Shown here piece after piece: positions 11,601-23,934 of a stretch of 64,000 nucleotides of DNA. The notes beneath the pieces were generated by a model. That model made no database searches. It had not been told where the DNA came from and saw only the letters and a list, made by a program, of their open reading frames with translations. Each line of letters begins with the position of its first letter. Position 1 is the stretch's first letter. This DNA is from Yamagishiella unicocca. Taxonomy: Eukaryota > Chlorophyta > Chlorophyceae > Chlamydomonadales > Volvocaceae. The stretch is from positions 1,950,501 to 2,014,500 of the forward strand of contig BDSL01000006.1 in the NCBI GenBank assembly GCA_003116995.1, given 5' to 3'. Made by a program: the position numbers and the translations under genes.

Positions 11601-14600
11601 CGCGCCGTTGCAGGGCTGCTGCGGCGACCTGGTGGCAGCGCTGCTGGACATGCTGGCAGCCAGCGATGACATAGGAGGGGAGGCGGCGGCGGCATGCCTG
11701 GCGGCGGCGGCGGAGCGGAGCGGGCGGATGAGGGAGCAGATGACGGCGGGGGGCGGCGTGGAGGTGCGCATGTTTGTGTGTGTGGGGGTGCCGAGTCCGT
11801 AGTCCTCGACCGTCGAGTCTGCAGTCCTCGACCGTCGAGTCTGTAGTCCTCGACCGTCGAGTCTGTAGTCCTCGACCGTCGAGTCTGTAGTCCTCGACCG
11901 TCGAGTCTGCAGTCCTCGACCGTCGAGTCTGTAGTCCTCGACCGTCGAGTCTGTAGTCCTCGATCCTCGAGTCTGTAGTCCTCGACCCTCGAGTCTGTAG
12001 TCCTCGACCCTCGAGTCTGTAGTCCTCGACCCTCGAGTCTGTATAGGCGCTAGACCTCGGCGGGGGACCTCATCCCTCCGGATGCTGCCCCCTGTGCCTG
12101 CAGGCGCTCTCCACGCTGCTGCTGTGTGGCGACCCGTCCACGCAGACCAGCGCAGCCGGAGCACTGGAGCACCTATCGCTGGTGGGGGCTCCAGGGAGAG
12201 GAAGGCGCTCCAGGGAGGGGAGGGCAGTAAGGGGTGTTTGGTGGGACGAGGCCCGATGAGAGGAGGAGGAGGGCGCGCCAGGGTGTCCGGAGCGGGTCGA
12301 GTCGAGGGGACCGGAGCTCCTGAGGCAGTCAAGGGGACGGACCGGGAGCTGGGCTGCGGCTTTGTCCTACGCTTGACGATCCTCGTCTGACGTGTTGCTG
12401 CCGGACCCGACCTGTGGGTGCTGCTGCGAACTCTGGGGTGCGGTTGCTTGATGCCGCGTGCTGTGCGTGCTGCAGGAGGTCGAGGGGGCGGCACGGCTGG
12501 CGGCTGGCGGCGGCGCGCGACAAGTGGTGGAGCTGCTGCGGCATGGCGATGGAGCGGCGAGGGTGGGTCGGAGCGGCGGCGGCTGGGCGGTTCGCGAGTG
12601 TTTCGCAGCGGGGGTCGTACAGTGGTTTGGGAGACCGTGCGTCCGGAGACTCTGCTAACTGCACGGTCTCCGAAATAGTTGTTGTTTTGTTGAGGTGGGC
12701 AGGGGTACGACCGCGCTTCGGACAACAAGGGACAGCAAGCTGGGTTGGCGGCCGCCAGCGGCGCCGCACTCCCGACGGGCGTTGGCGGGAGTGCATGTAC
12801 GGCGTCATCATGATGCCACGTCAGCTGGCTGGTGGGCTGTGCGGTACGACACCTGCAGGCCACACCCACCCACTCACTCCCAATCCCTCCCGTCCACAAA
12901 GCAGCCCCCACCCCGCCGCGCCCTGTGTCGCAACCCACCCCGCCGGCCCCTGCGCGCCGGAAGGTCCGTGCCGCGGGCATACTGCGCAACCTGGCGGATG
13001 TGGCGGACTGCCACCACGCGCTGCTGCGGGTGGGTCTTGTGTTCGGGTTTGGATGCATTGGCCGGGCGGGGGGGGGGGGCTGCGACGCAGGGATGGTGGG
13101 ATGATGGGAGTTCGCAGGAGTGTGTGTGTATGGGTTGGGGGGGAAGGCCGAGCGAAAGGGTCCTCCGTGTTTTGTTTGATGCCGTTACTTCGTGGCTCTC
13201 AAGTCATGTTTGGGAAGGGGCCCAATCCTTGACAAGATGTGTTCATCGCGTTGGTGCGGGGATGTCGAAATGCCGTCTGCTCACTCTCCGTTGTGCGTGG
13301 GGTCGCAGCAGGCGGGCGTGTTGCCCCAGCTGGTGGCAGTCATCGCTGCACCGCCGCCGCCGCCGCATGTAGCGGCGCTCAGCGAGGAGGAGAGCAGCGG
13401 CGGCGGCGACAGCGCCGGCGAGGCAGAGGACGAGGACGAGGAGGGCGAGGACGAAGGAGGCAGTGGGGGCGGCGAGGAGGACGAGGAAAACCCTGAGGCT
13501 GCGGCCCAGCGCGAGGTGCGCCGCCACCCTCCCTCCAGCGACCCATGGGTCAGCGGCGACACCCCGCAGATATGCGATGGGTGGAGGTGGCTGCGGCCAG
13601 TTGCCGGTAACGCACGGTGGCCGCATTGCCACCTATCGCCCCCACCTATCGGCCCCTGTGCCCCCGCCGTTCATGCCCACCCGCTTCACACATACACAAG
13701 GCACGCCCTCCCCTCCAAGCCACTCCTGTCGCCCTCCCCCTTCTCTTCCCACGGCTTCACCCACCACCCGCGCCCCCTCCCCCTCCCCGCGTTCCGAAGT
13801 ATGCAGGCTATGCACCAACTACATTACCCCAGTCGAGTTACCGGGGGTTCTTTACATGTAACCCCCCTCCCCCTCTCCAGGTCCGTGTCGTGGCCGTGGA
13901 CGCACTGGTCAACCTAGCCACCAGGGGCGGGGCGGATGTACGCCGAGCGCTGGCGGCGGCGCCCGGAAGCGGCAGCGGCGGCGGTGGCGGCGCAACGGAC
14001 TCCGCAGGTGGCGGCGGAGCGTCTGGCGGCGGCGGGCTGTGGTCGCTGCTGCAGGTGGCGATACAGAGGCAGATGTGGGACGCGGCCACTGTGGCCTGGG
14101 CGCTGTCGGTGAGTCGCTGTCCGGGCGCCGGTGCCAGGCGCTGCTGGCCCAATGCCGTCCTTCTCCTGACCTGGAACAACTGTCAAAGCTAGATTGCTCC
14201 TGGTATTGTCCCCGCGACCATTGCCCTCCCAGCCCCCTCCCAGCGCCCTCCCACCTCCCGGCCCCCTCCCGGTCCCTCCCACCTCCCGGCCCCCACCCCG
14301 AACTCGGTCTGCCTCAGGGCGTGCTGGCTCTCACCGCGGATGGGCCGCTGCGTTCGGAGGTCGTACGGCAAGGTGGGTAGGCTACCCGGTTAGGGTCCTT
14401 CCCTGGAGCCATGACCCCCCCCCCCGCGTTACCGGTTCTTTTATTGTAACCCCCCGCAGCGAGACACGCATGCGGCTGCCTCCTCACCACGTACCTCCCC
14501 GCCCTATGGCAGTCCCAACAGGGGCAACCCGGGAGAGAACCCCCGGTCACCCCTTCCTTCCGGGAGATACCCCCCGTTTGGACTGCCATTAGGGCCCACG

Positions 14601-15753
14601 CGAGATCCAGGCCGTATCGCTTTTGGCAATCTGCCAGCATCAGTCCTACCGCGAGCGGCGGCTAAAGCCGCGCGCCTTGTTTGCGGTCCTCCTCCACGCC
14701 CACATCTTGGAAACGGGCCTTTTTCACCACCACCACCACCACCACCCCTGCCGGCTGCCGGCTGGGTTGCTGCCGCAGGCGGTGTGCCGGTGCTGCAGCA
14801 GGTGATGCTGGGGGGCAGCCCCCGGCAGCGGGAGCTGGCGGCGAAGGCCCTGGCCAACATCACCACTGGTGCCAGCGACGCCACCAAGGTGCGTGAGCGC
14901 TGCATCGGGCCACGGCACGCGACCCAGCGCAGCACGCACAGCACGCACAGTCCCTCCCGCACCCGGCTGGTCCCTCCCCCCCGCAGGTATCTGTCGTGGA
15001 GGAGGGAGCCGCTGTCGTGCTGTGCGCGCTCGTCAGGTGGGTGCCGGTCGGTGCCACAACGCACCGCAGGACGAGCCAGTGCATGGATGGGCAGCAGGGG
15101 GATAGGAGGGACCAGCAGATGTTTCGCCAACGCCAAAGTCGTCCATAAGTCCACAAACCCCACATTTCGCCACCACCCTCAACCCTGCTGCCCTCCTCAC
15201 CTGCTTCCGCAGAAGCAGCGACGACACCGGTTCACGCCACGCGGCCTGCTGCGCGCTACAGAACCTGGCCCGCTGCCCCCCCTGCCGCGGTCCGCTCCTC
15301 GCCGCGGGCGCCGCTGAGGCCCTCACGGCGGCGGCAGGCGACCAGAACGCCGACGTGGCAGCGGCTGCGGTGCGTGCGCTGTACAACCTGTCGTGCAGCA
15401 TGCGGGGCTGCAGAGAACTGACGACCCGTGGGTCGGTGGGCACGCTGATCTCGGCCGTCCGGCGGCTCAGCTTAAACGAGATGCTGATGGGCCCTATGCC
15501 ATGCGGCTTTTACGGCGCCGCTGCGGATGATGACCGGGGGACGTGGGGCAGCGGTGGCGGCGCCGCCGGCGGGGGGTACTTGAGCGGGACGAGCCTCGCG
15601 GCCACACGGCGGGGCCCGGAGGCAGCAGGAGGTGAGGCCAAGACTGCTCGGCTGCTGGTCAAGGTGCTGCAGAGGATCATGTTGTACGGCGACGAGAGGG
15701 GCGTTGTACGGCGCGAGGTTGAGGCCGTGCTGTCGACGGTTGGCATTTTGTAG
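8685..15753 (+). CDS. Armadillo-repeat protein, full-length copy 2
   Basis: Sixteen exons: 8685-8723, 8815-8923, 9101 to about 9480, about 9801-10102, 10384-10782, 11118-11423, 11614-11763, 12104-12181, 12476-12562, 12964-13029, 13309-13515, 13881-14108, 14318-14372, 14779-14888, 14987-15036 and 15213-15753. Phases join cleanly except at the end of exon 3 and start of exon 4, which are approximate. The product is about 1,030 residues. After a His/Gln-rich N-terminal region it has repeated armadillo-type helices: ILRNLADVADC, ALVNLATRG, ALANITTGAS, ALQNLARC and ALYNLSCS. An acidic insert follows QAGVLPQLVAVI in exon 11, and Gly/Ala loops separate the repeats. Armadillo proteins are binding scaffolds; no catalytic domain is visible and the partner is unknown. 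It is the only intact copy in the window. Confidence 0.88.
11799..12040. repeat. 22-bp minisatellite, 11 units, each with a CTCGACCGTCGAG palindrome
   Basis: Eleven consecutive 22-bp units of the form GTAGTCCTCGACCGTCGAGTCT fill the intron between exons 7 and 8 of armadillo copy 2. In most units six-base arms CTCGAC/GTCGAG flank a single central base, so each unit can form a hairpin. The last units read GACCCTCGAG and lose perfect symmetry. The equivalent intron in copy 1 (3707-3731) holds a single unit, so expansion followed the duplication, or contraction affected copy 1. Confidence 0.95.
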
Positions 15754-16789
15754 GAGTTCTGTCTGTCAGTGATGCGTTCATAAGCTAGGCTGCTAGGCTG
15801 TGGTTTTTTTGGAGCCTGAAGGAAGCCACTACGATGGTGGGTAGCGGCTTCTGCGTGGTGGGTGCGGTGGGCGCTTGTGGGACGACTGCTGTGCTGACGA
15901 ATGGGCATGTCAGGCGGGTAAGTGCGCTCATCGACACGGACGCGCTCTCATATATTTAGAAACAGAGGATGAGCTCGCAAGCGGTTCAAGGCAGGGATGT
16001 TTCGACAGGCGCTTGTCGGACGGGTATTTCGTGGCTCCTTTGATGCGCATATCGCATCGGTCGGGTGTTTCCAAGCAGCTGCAAAATTAACCAGTAGCCT
16101 GCATCTCTGTTATCGCTAATCCGTACTGTCACTACGGTCATATGACTTGTTCAGGTCATTCCCTGCTGCGTGTTATGGTTGTTACAGCATCACTCTGTTA
16201 CGAATTCCAGTAACGAATGTACCTATTAAAACATAGTGGGGATAAAGTAGTGAAATGGGCAGCATGGTTAGCAGAACAACCCGCCGTGGACAGGTTTGCT
16301 TGGCTGGGACATCCATCTACTATCCGTCGACATCAATATTTAAACGTGGATGACTCTGTCACGAAGAACGCACAACTCATTCCTCCATGTTGTTCATATT
16401 GTACGGCGGCTCTCGGTTGCCTAGCGGAGCCGACCGCTGTTTCTAAGACTGTCTCATGATGCTCACGCCCCTCGGAAACACACACTGAGCGGGATTGACC
16501 ACAATTTTTCCATAATTTTTTCGCCTAGTGATACATAATAGCACATTCGTCAAATTGTTGCGTTCCTCACATGGTGCCGTTGCGCGCACTGCGACGTGCT
16601 GCTGCTTCTGCCACTAATTCCCTAACCTGAATTTGCTCTGTTCGACGGTGTGAGTGTCCGCTTCGCCGTGAGAATTTGTGTTGGGTGTTGGTAAGTACAC
16701 CTCTGCGCGCGCACATGCCTACATGCATGCATGACGTAAGCAGGCATGACACAAATCGCTTGGTTGTAGGTCCACTCGAGGTGGCCATA
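15754..16789. other. Intergenic region
   Basis: No gene is supported between the armadillo stop codon and the next signal-peptide start. Base composition shifts from very GC-rich to clearly more AT-rich at about 15.9 kb. I did not find a TGTAA polyadenylation signal for the armadillo gene here. Confidence 0.6.
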
Positions 16790-19700
16790 ATGCGCGCTTA
16801 TTGCTGGCACGCTTTTCTTCTCCTGCTGCTTTCGTCACTACTGGCGGCCACGCTTCCGCAATTAGCTTTAGCACAAATAAGTAAGTACCCCCTACCTGCT
16901 ACTGATGCAAACATGTCTCAAACATTTTGTCGGTCCCATGGTTGGGTGGGACTCCTGGCTGGTCTGGACCGCACAAGCCTCATCAGCCCGGGCTCGCTCA
17001 CATTCGCTCTTATACCTGGTTGGCTGGATGGCCACGCACTAGCGCACATGTGTCAGTGGGTGTCAGTCGGCTAACGCGGCGGTCCCTCTCTCACCGTATG
17101 TTTGGATGTATATGTGCATTTGAAGACGGAGCCCAGGTATGCCCACCCTGGCTAGCTACCCACTGCTGCCATTCATATCCATCCCACCATCTATCCATAC
17201 GTACAGGTTGTCCCTGGTCGTCGTCGTCGCTTCCAGTGGGCGGCAATTACACGGCTGCGTGCACAAACTGCACGGTCGACGCAGCAGTGTGCCTTCTCAA
17301 ATGCCGTTGTGATGTCCGTCTGGCTAATCGTACGATCTTAACGTTAAAGTTTGACTCAACCCTCGAACTGGGCACCTGTCCTCAAGGCATTGACAACGTT
17401 CAACCAATATCATTCATTTCGTACGCGATCTGGACTTCGCTTACGGACGCGCCTTTGTACGATAAGTACCAGCTGGGATGCGGTGGGCCTATATCCCCCT
17501 CAACACCATCACAGCCTACACCGCCTACGCCCCTTGCACCGGTCACATCACCTAATCCGCCTACACCACCCATGCCGCCATCCTTGCCCAGTAAGCCGGT
17601 GAGTCGGAAATACGAATGGGAGCATGCATGCTCCAATTCAGCTCCAGCCATGCTCCATCCATGCTCCCACTCACGGGGTACATAGCTCGGTTACCGGTCG
17701 ACCGGTTGCAAGTCACTTGTAGATTTGGTAGGTGGCGTGCGACAAATTGTATTTGTAGATTGATAGCATGAAATGAAATACATTTGCACGGCTGTTTTGG
17801 AAGCTAGTCGGAGTGCGTTCACAACATACAGACATAGCTAGCCCGACAGAGCTAGCCCGCCGAAAACTGATGGTAATGATAATCACCGATCGATTAATAA
17901 TTGAGCCTATCCTCGGCGAGCGATGTACCGATCTAACCCTACCTCCGATGTATATAGTTGGTTCATTAGGATATTATTGTTGTATCGTGAACCCGGCAGA
18001 ACCACGCACGCACGCAAAACATAAGGAGAACACGTAAGGCTGTTTAACCACGGCAATAAACGCAGGATAGGAATAATTCAGGAATTTCCTTAATAACAGC
18101 GAGCCGGAGCCGAAAGAGCAACTTCCAGAGCGAGAGTGTCCTGGAAGGCTGGTGACGATTGTACGGCATGGCTGCCAAACATTTCGTGCCGGCGCCGTAA
18201 ATCGTCTTTGTCGCTCATCAGTAGACGGGGACTCTGAACGACAACAGCTGAAAACCTAAACCATGAGCCTGCAGGGTCGCTCGTAAGTAAGGCCTACCTT
18301 GCGACGATTCGGCTGCCATGGGGAGTGTATGTAGGAGGTAGGATAGGCCACGGTAGGCCGGTGTTCAGGCTCCGTAGCGACCCTACCTGCTTGCAGGTAG
18401 ATAGTGCCCTATCCTAGCAGATCCTAGCTATCTGCTTGCAAGCCGGCGCGCGTGCGTGCGTGTGTGCATGTCTACTGATAACTTAGCTCCATATATATTA
18501 TGTTGTTACAAATGTGTGGCGCGGCGGGTCGTACGACGGGCGGCTAAATAGTACGACGGGCGGCTAAATAGTTAACGATGATCAATAATCGCCTGGTCCG
18601 TCCGTATTTATTTTCCTTGCTTGGGTTTACATACCTACCATTGTTGTGCAGGAGGATAATTATGCCTTGGTGACGAGATGGAACGGCGGCTCTCAAGAGG
18701 GGGTTAATAACGACTGTATCGTTCGCGGGGAGGACTCCATGTGCGACTTGAATACGAAGGCCTTCCTCTCGAGGCATTACAATGATGATTTACCAGACCT
18801 TATAAGATTCGTATCGCGGGTTGAAGGTTGCATTTCTGGCAGCCCTGAGGTATCGTTTACCTGGAGCAGGACGAGCAACACCAATAAGACAAGTAAGCAC
18901 CGCCGCTCCCAGCAGCACCAATATTCCTGACAGCCTTCGTGTCAAATTACTCGATGACGGCTGGCTACATCTCTACTCCAAATTCAACTACTCGGCTCTA
19001 AACAACAGCTTGCAAGGTGACCACCGCGATGGATACGCCGCGTGCCCAACCGGTTGCGGATACGTCGAGCTAAACTTTGACTATGGGAAGAACGGAGCGT
19101 TCGTCAACGGAACTGAATTCCAGCCTTTTTTATACCCACCGTACGACCCGCATCAAGATAGCGTCTGCCAATCGTCGCGCTGGCGCACTTTTGACGATGT
19201 GGCCGCTTTGGCTGCAGATATCGCAGCGTCCACCCTGTCGCAGCCATTTAAAGCAAAGAGAGAGGTAATTTCGAATACCACAACTGCTTATCAGGGATGT
19301 GGGTTTAAGTTTGCTGGGTGCCTACCACAAAGCTACAGAACGGAGGGCATTGCAAGGTTCTTTCTCGGTGGCGATGTTCCTGGATACGTTCTCGACTCGT
19401 TCGACAGGTGGATCACAACTGACCTTAATTCCACATCGTTGTCGCCAGCTTTACCCATCTTGAGCATTGTAAATGGGACGACAGGAAGCAGCGGCGTTGA
19501 TGGCGGCTCGGTGGACAGCAATGATTTCACGCCATCGCCTATAACGCTGTCAAAGATGGAAGATCTCAAAGCAACGCTTGTCAACAAGGTAGGTTAGGAA
19601 TATTCAAATACTCTAACACATGGTTATGAATGTAATGCACGCGGAGTTTCCTACCGCTATCTCCGTCCATCCCTACCGTCGGGAGCCCTGCATGCGAAAT

Positions 19701-22489
19701 GATCGTGTTGTTTTGCGATTATTTATACATATCTGCAAACTTAAAGGTGCATGTACTGGTATCCGCGAACTGCAAATTCCCGTTCATGTATTTTATGTTT
19801 CGTTCATATGACTGTAACGAATGTAACGGGTTCGTTTGTTAGTAGAATGTCATGGGCTCGTTATTTTAGGCTTTTATTTCGCTTCTTTATGCCCTGAAAT
19901 AGGGAATGCTTGAGACATTGAACGTTCGTATTTATATGGACCACAGATCGATGGGGCTGCAATGAAAGCGGTCGGCTCATTTATTTCAGGTCGTCCATAA
20001 ATAATGAGCTGGATAAAATAGCGTGAAGTGAAGGCGTAGGGTTCATTATATATCCCGTTTATGTTGTCCCGTTTATTTATCGGTAGTTATGCTCTAGCGC
20101 GTTTGAACTATTTGCGCCTTCGGCTATCGATTGCGCTTGGGAATTGGGAGGACAGGTTATTTAGTCAATTTAGTAAATGAACACGGACGATCCTGTCGGA
20201 TTACGTATTATCAAGATACCTGACTAGCTACCCTCCATTCTGAACGCCCCTACCTACATAATGCAGATGCTCCTGCAAGCTCAAGTGCTGCGAACTACAG
20301 AAACATCGTCGTTTGGTTTTGCCCAGACGCTAATAGACAACGGTCTGGTTGAAGGACTTATGGAAGTAGAGATTGCCTCGGTTATCCGCCACACGGCAAC
20401 TGCAGCAGAATTGTGCTCCCGGTTGGCTACTGATGACCAGCTTGGAGCCTGCGACTCTACAGTCGATGCGTTGGCAGCGTCAGCGGATGCAGCGACACGT
20501 ATGCAATGCAGTGGCGAGGAGTTAAGGGAATTCGACAATTGCTGCTTGGTTTCGGTGCTGGATTATCGAGCGCGAGGCCTGGTGGGCAGCCTACCCCAAA
20601 GCTTCATAGCATCCCCTGTCACCATCTTTACTGATAACCCTAACCTGTGCGGTCTGATTTGGCAGCAAGCCCAGTCTGACACACAGTATTTCCTTCGCAA
20701 CTCCAACGTACGCCTATCCCTGATGGATCTGCCATTAGCGGACGCGAACTTCGTTTTGAAGCAGGTGCATGGGCCCCTGGGCACCGATGTCATGGCTTAC
20801 AACCTCCAAGGCCCGGTAATGGATCGTGATGCTGTCAAGGTCTGTGCGTTGTTGGATCAGGGCACTGTCACTGTTATCGATTCAAGTCGGAAGTGCGCGA
20901 TGCGTGCATTGCTGCTGCTGGCTCAGGACGTCAAACGGATAGATTGCTTACAGCAGGCGACTTCATTAATGGAGCTAGGCCTCTTTGCGGCATCCTTACG
21001 CGTTGATGAGTACAACAGTTTTATCCGAAGTTACGACCGTGGCCTGGTGTGCGGTGCAAGTGGAAAGTCATACCGTGAAAGGATACTTGCTGTGACATGG
21101 GGTTTGGCAGTAGGGCCTGTGTGCATGTGCATCGGCGTCTACTTCATGGTTACTTTTGTTATGAGGCGCTACACCAGCAGCAGCACAGAGGGATTCTGGT
21201 TTCATGTCTGCAACCGTTGGGGAAGCACCATGCTGTGGGTTCAGAGAAAACAAATCCTCCCTTGGTCCTGGCTCGTTATCCATTTGTGTCTTTTTGTGTA
21301 CGATGAGGTCACGGACTGGATTTTCATCTCTGCAGTTGCGGCATATGGAAACGTCCGTGTTACCTTCATTGTCGGATGGCTGCATGTTGGCAAAAATACG
21401 CTTGTCATACTTGTCGTATGTTGGGCGGCATCTGCTGTGCCTCAGCTGCTGCGTGACAAGCAGCAATTGCAGCAGGTGGGCTTCAGCGGAAAAGTGATCA
21501 GCAGGGTGGCAAGGAGTCCTTGGGCGCGGTATGCGGTTGCAATAGTATTATGTTGCTTCCTGCTCTTAAACATTGTCGGTGTTATCGTGTGCATTGTCGG
21601 GACGGTAATTTTAAGCAAGCTCGGCATGCTGCCTCCAAACATCTTTGCGGAGTCGCTGGCCTTGCAGGCCCGCAATTTGTTTCTTGGGGCATCTTTGTTT
21701 GGAATGGTCTGGAATGTCGTACTACTAGTCCTGAACGATGTTCCGGATCCGCATCCTGCCACTGATCCGCCGCCATCATCTGAATCTGGATGGGTGTGGC
21801 CACGATGGTATGAGGGGGGTTTCTGCTTTTATCCTCTTGCACTTGTTGAATTGCTGCTTGAAAGCTTAGCCCAAAGTGTTGCACAGTCGATAATGTGGAA
21901 GAATGGCTGGGCGCTTACAACAACTCGCGTGCTCACAATGAGCATAATTGGTGCAGGGGTGTCCATGGTCCTCACTGTGGCCAGCTTGTTACATAGCCTT
22001 TGGTTACGATCACACATAGGCGCGGCCGTGAACTATAAGGCAGGAGCCGCCGCTAACACCACCAGAGCCACTGCTAATCCAGCAGGAGCCACGACTACTG
22101 CGGAACCAATATCCACTGAGGAGCCAGGAGCCACCACTGGGCCAGCAGGAGCCATTACTGTAGAACCAGGAGCCACTGCAGAACCAAGAGCCGACCCGGA
22201 GCCAGGAGCCACCACCGCCACTAACACTGGAGCCGACCCAGCAGAGCCAGGAGCCACCACCGCCGCTATGCCACCACAATCGGCTGCCGCTGTGTCGGCG
22301 TCATTGGTAAAGCATTCGACGATCGGTGGTGGTGTTTCATCGGATGTGCCAGCAGGGTCACCTGTATCGCCACCATCACCACAGCAGCAATCACCAGCAG
22401 CGTGGGGACGCCTGCCTCCATTACCGCACAACATGCCAACGAGGAGCAACAGCAGTTGCACTAACCAAGTTCATCCGGAACCGACGTAG
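16790..22489 (+). CDS. Secreted/multi-pass membrane protein with cyanovirin-N-like ectodomain
   Basis: Exons: 16790-16880 (signal peptide, MRAYCWHAFLLLLLSS then ATLPQLALA), 17207-17598, 18652 to about 18890, about 18913-19588 and 20267-22489. Exon 2 has a Cys/Gly pattern (GGNYTAACTNCTV ... KCRCDV) like the CVNH lectin fold, then a Pro/Thr linker. Exons 3-4 are Cys-containing with several N-glycosylation sequons. Exon 5 has GLVGSLPQSF and TDNPNLCG, like the C-terminal cap of a plant leucine-rich repeat, then about seven hydrophobic segments (nt about 21070-21165, 21262-21340, 21358-21450, 21526-21615, 21675-21733, 21828-21890, 21930-22007). A hydrophilic tail with EPGATT-type repeats ends the protein. 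Exons 1-2, 2-3 and 4-5 join in phase; exon 3 to 4 does not, so a frameshift or unseen splice exists near 18.85-18.93 kb. A carbohydrate-sensing receptor is only an inference. Confidence 0.72.
22050..22265 (+). repeat. Degenerate coding repeats (EPGATT-type)
   Basis: Short imperfect repeats built on CCAGGAGCCAC encode variations of PAGATT, EPGATT and EPGATA in the cytosolic or extracellular tail that follows the last transmembrane segment. They are low-complexity and probably unstructured. Confidence 0.8.
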
Positions 22490-22589
22490 TAGAACCTACT
22501 GAGGCGGCACGTTCGACACATTGAGGAACTCCACGAGTGGGCATGCACATTCCGGCACAGAGAGCCAGTGGCAGCAGTTGTGTTCATTG

Positions 22590-22594
22590 TGTAA
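22590..22594 (+). promoter_or_regulatory. TGTAA polyadenylation signal
   Basis: TGTAA, the usual poly(A) signal of chlamydomonadalean algae, lies 101 nt downstream of the stop codon of the multi-pass membrane protein gene. It supports both that gene end and the taxonomic assignment. Confidence 0.5.
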
Positions 22595-23503
22595 CTTGAT
22601 TGTGCAGGAAGGTACAGAAGATAGGTATGTTGGACCAGGTGGACTGAAGTTATCGTTGCATGTTGCTGGCAATACATGCCTTGCATATATGCACGTACAT
22701 GCATGTCATTTTTGTGGGTCGATGGACAAAGGCCATTGTGTTTCCTAGATGTTCTGGCTCTTGGTTTCCTATTAACCGGTTTGGCGTTTCATTTTATCGT
22801 AGGCCAGGCACATTTTTCATTGATAGCAATGGCTGGTTTATTACTACTGTTCCGTACATACATCACGTTTCGGTGGTAACTGAAGTCCGCTTTCCTACCT
22901 AGCTAAATGCAAAAGTGGGTGCAAACTTCGTAATTAGGCACTGGAATTGCAAACAATGTGTTTCCCTGAACTCCGTCCTGGTTTCCTATCTATCTACGGC
23001 CTGTCCAAGGGTCGTTTATTGGTGGTGCAGCCATATCCATATATCTGTCTCCGTGCGTGGTCGCTTCATTGCTGCTGCACATCGGCCGTCGCTGTAACAA
23101 GCGTCGCCGTACCTTGCAAGCTCTGTCTCCAACCGTCGCATTTAAGGATTTAAAGGTAGGTCCGTAGGCACACTTTCTGAGATCCCTTTGCTTGCTTGCC
23201 CACACATGGCAACTTTGGCAAAGCAAAGGAGCGCGCGGTTTACTTGGCCAATGTATTTTCAATAAAATGTCACAGTGACAGTCTCTAACTTCATCACACT
23301 AGCGCTAGCTTCTCGCTCTTACGCGCGATATGGGAGGGTATGGGCCGCCCTCCGGGGCAGGCCCGCCCTCTCTCGCCCGCGCTTGCATGCCTTTCCTCGC
23401 TTGCGGTCACTCCGTGTTGCATATTTATACTCTTATTCTTATGGCCCCTGGATAATTCGATTTCGTCCTCTTGTGTTGGTAGGTTCTGCTTCTGGAGCAG
23501 TTT
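22595..23503. other. Intergenic region, no gene seen
   Basis: About 0.9 kb between the membrane-protein gene and the first copy of a long direct repeat. No exon with convincing splice sites or protein similarity is visible on either strand. Confidence 0.5.
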
Positions 23504-23895
23504 GTGACGCGGTTGAGTACGCCACCGTTTTACCAGTTTCTACGTAGTTACCACTCAAAACGGTTTGATATGGTTCGTTGGGTCCTGCGGACGAAAAGGG
23601 TAAACGCACCGCACCGTAGGGCCTTTTCGTTATGAAGTGTGCGCCATGCATGCTGCGCCATGCATCAAATGCCAATGCCGACAGCAGCAGCTAGCGGCAT
23701 ACTGCCCCCTTCACGTATCATCTTCGTTGTTGTAACGGTTCGTATCAGTATAGTAGTACTAATTGTTACAGTAGGCCCCAGACCGTAAGGTAGAACCATC
23801 GGGCTATCACCTGACACTGAAAGGGACCGGTAACTGTTACAACAGGTTCCAGACTCCTCAAGGTAGAGCCACGCATTCCAGGTGTTAGGACAGCC
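23504..23895. repeat. Long direct repeat A, copy 1
   Basis: This segment is nearly identical, in the same orientation, to 26550-26950. Copy 2 differs by single bases and a short GCACCGTACT-type duplication. Shared landmarks are GTGACGCGGTTGAG at the left and TTAGGACAGCC at the right. The unit contains GCCATGCATGCTGCGCCATGC and several TACAGTAGGCCCCAGAC-like stretches. No protein is supported in it. Confidence 0.9.
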
Positions 23896-23934
23896 CTAGC
23901 AAATCGTGTCCGCACCGATGCGCCGGTGCTTAAA

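Noticed and set aside
11079..13058. A 659-codon minus-strand frame with EDYRLEGRGLQT-type repeats
   Set aside because: It is antisense to armadillo exons, and its repeat part is the 22-bp intron minisatellite translated in the other direction.
18893..18912. A GT-AG interval of 20 nt as an intron in the membrane-protein gene
   Set aside because: It is far shorter than plausible nuclear introns and does not restore the reading frame.
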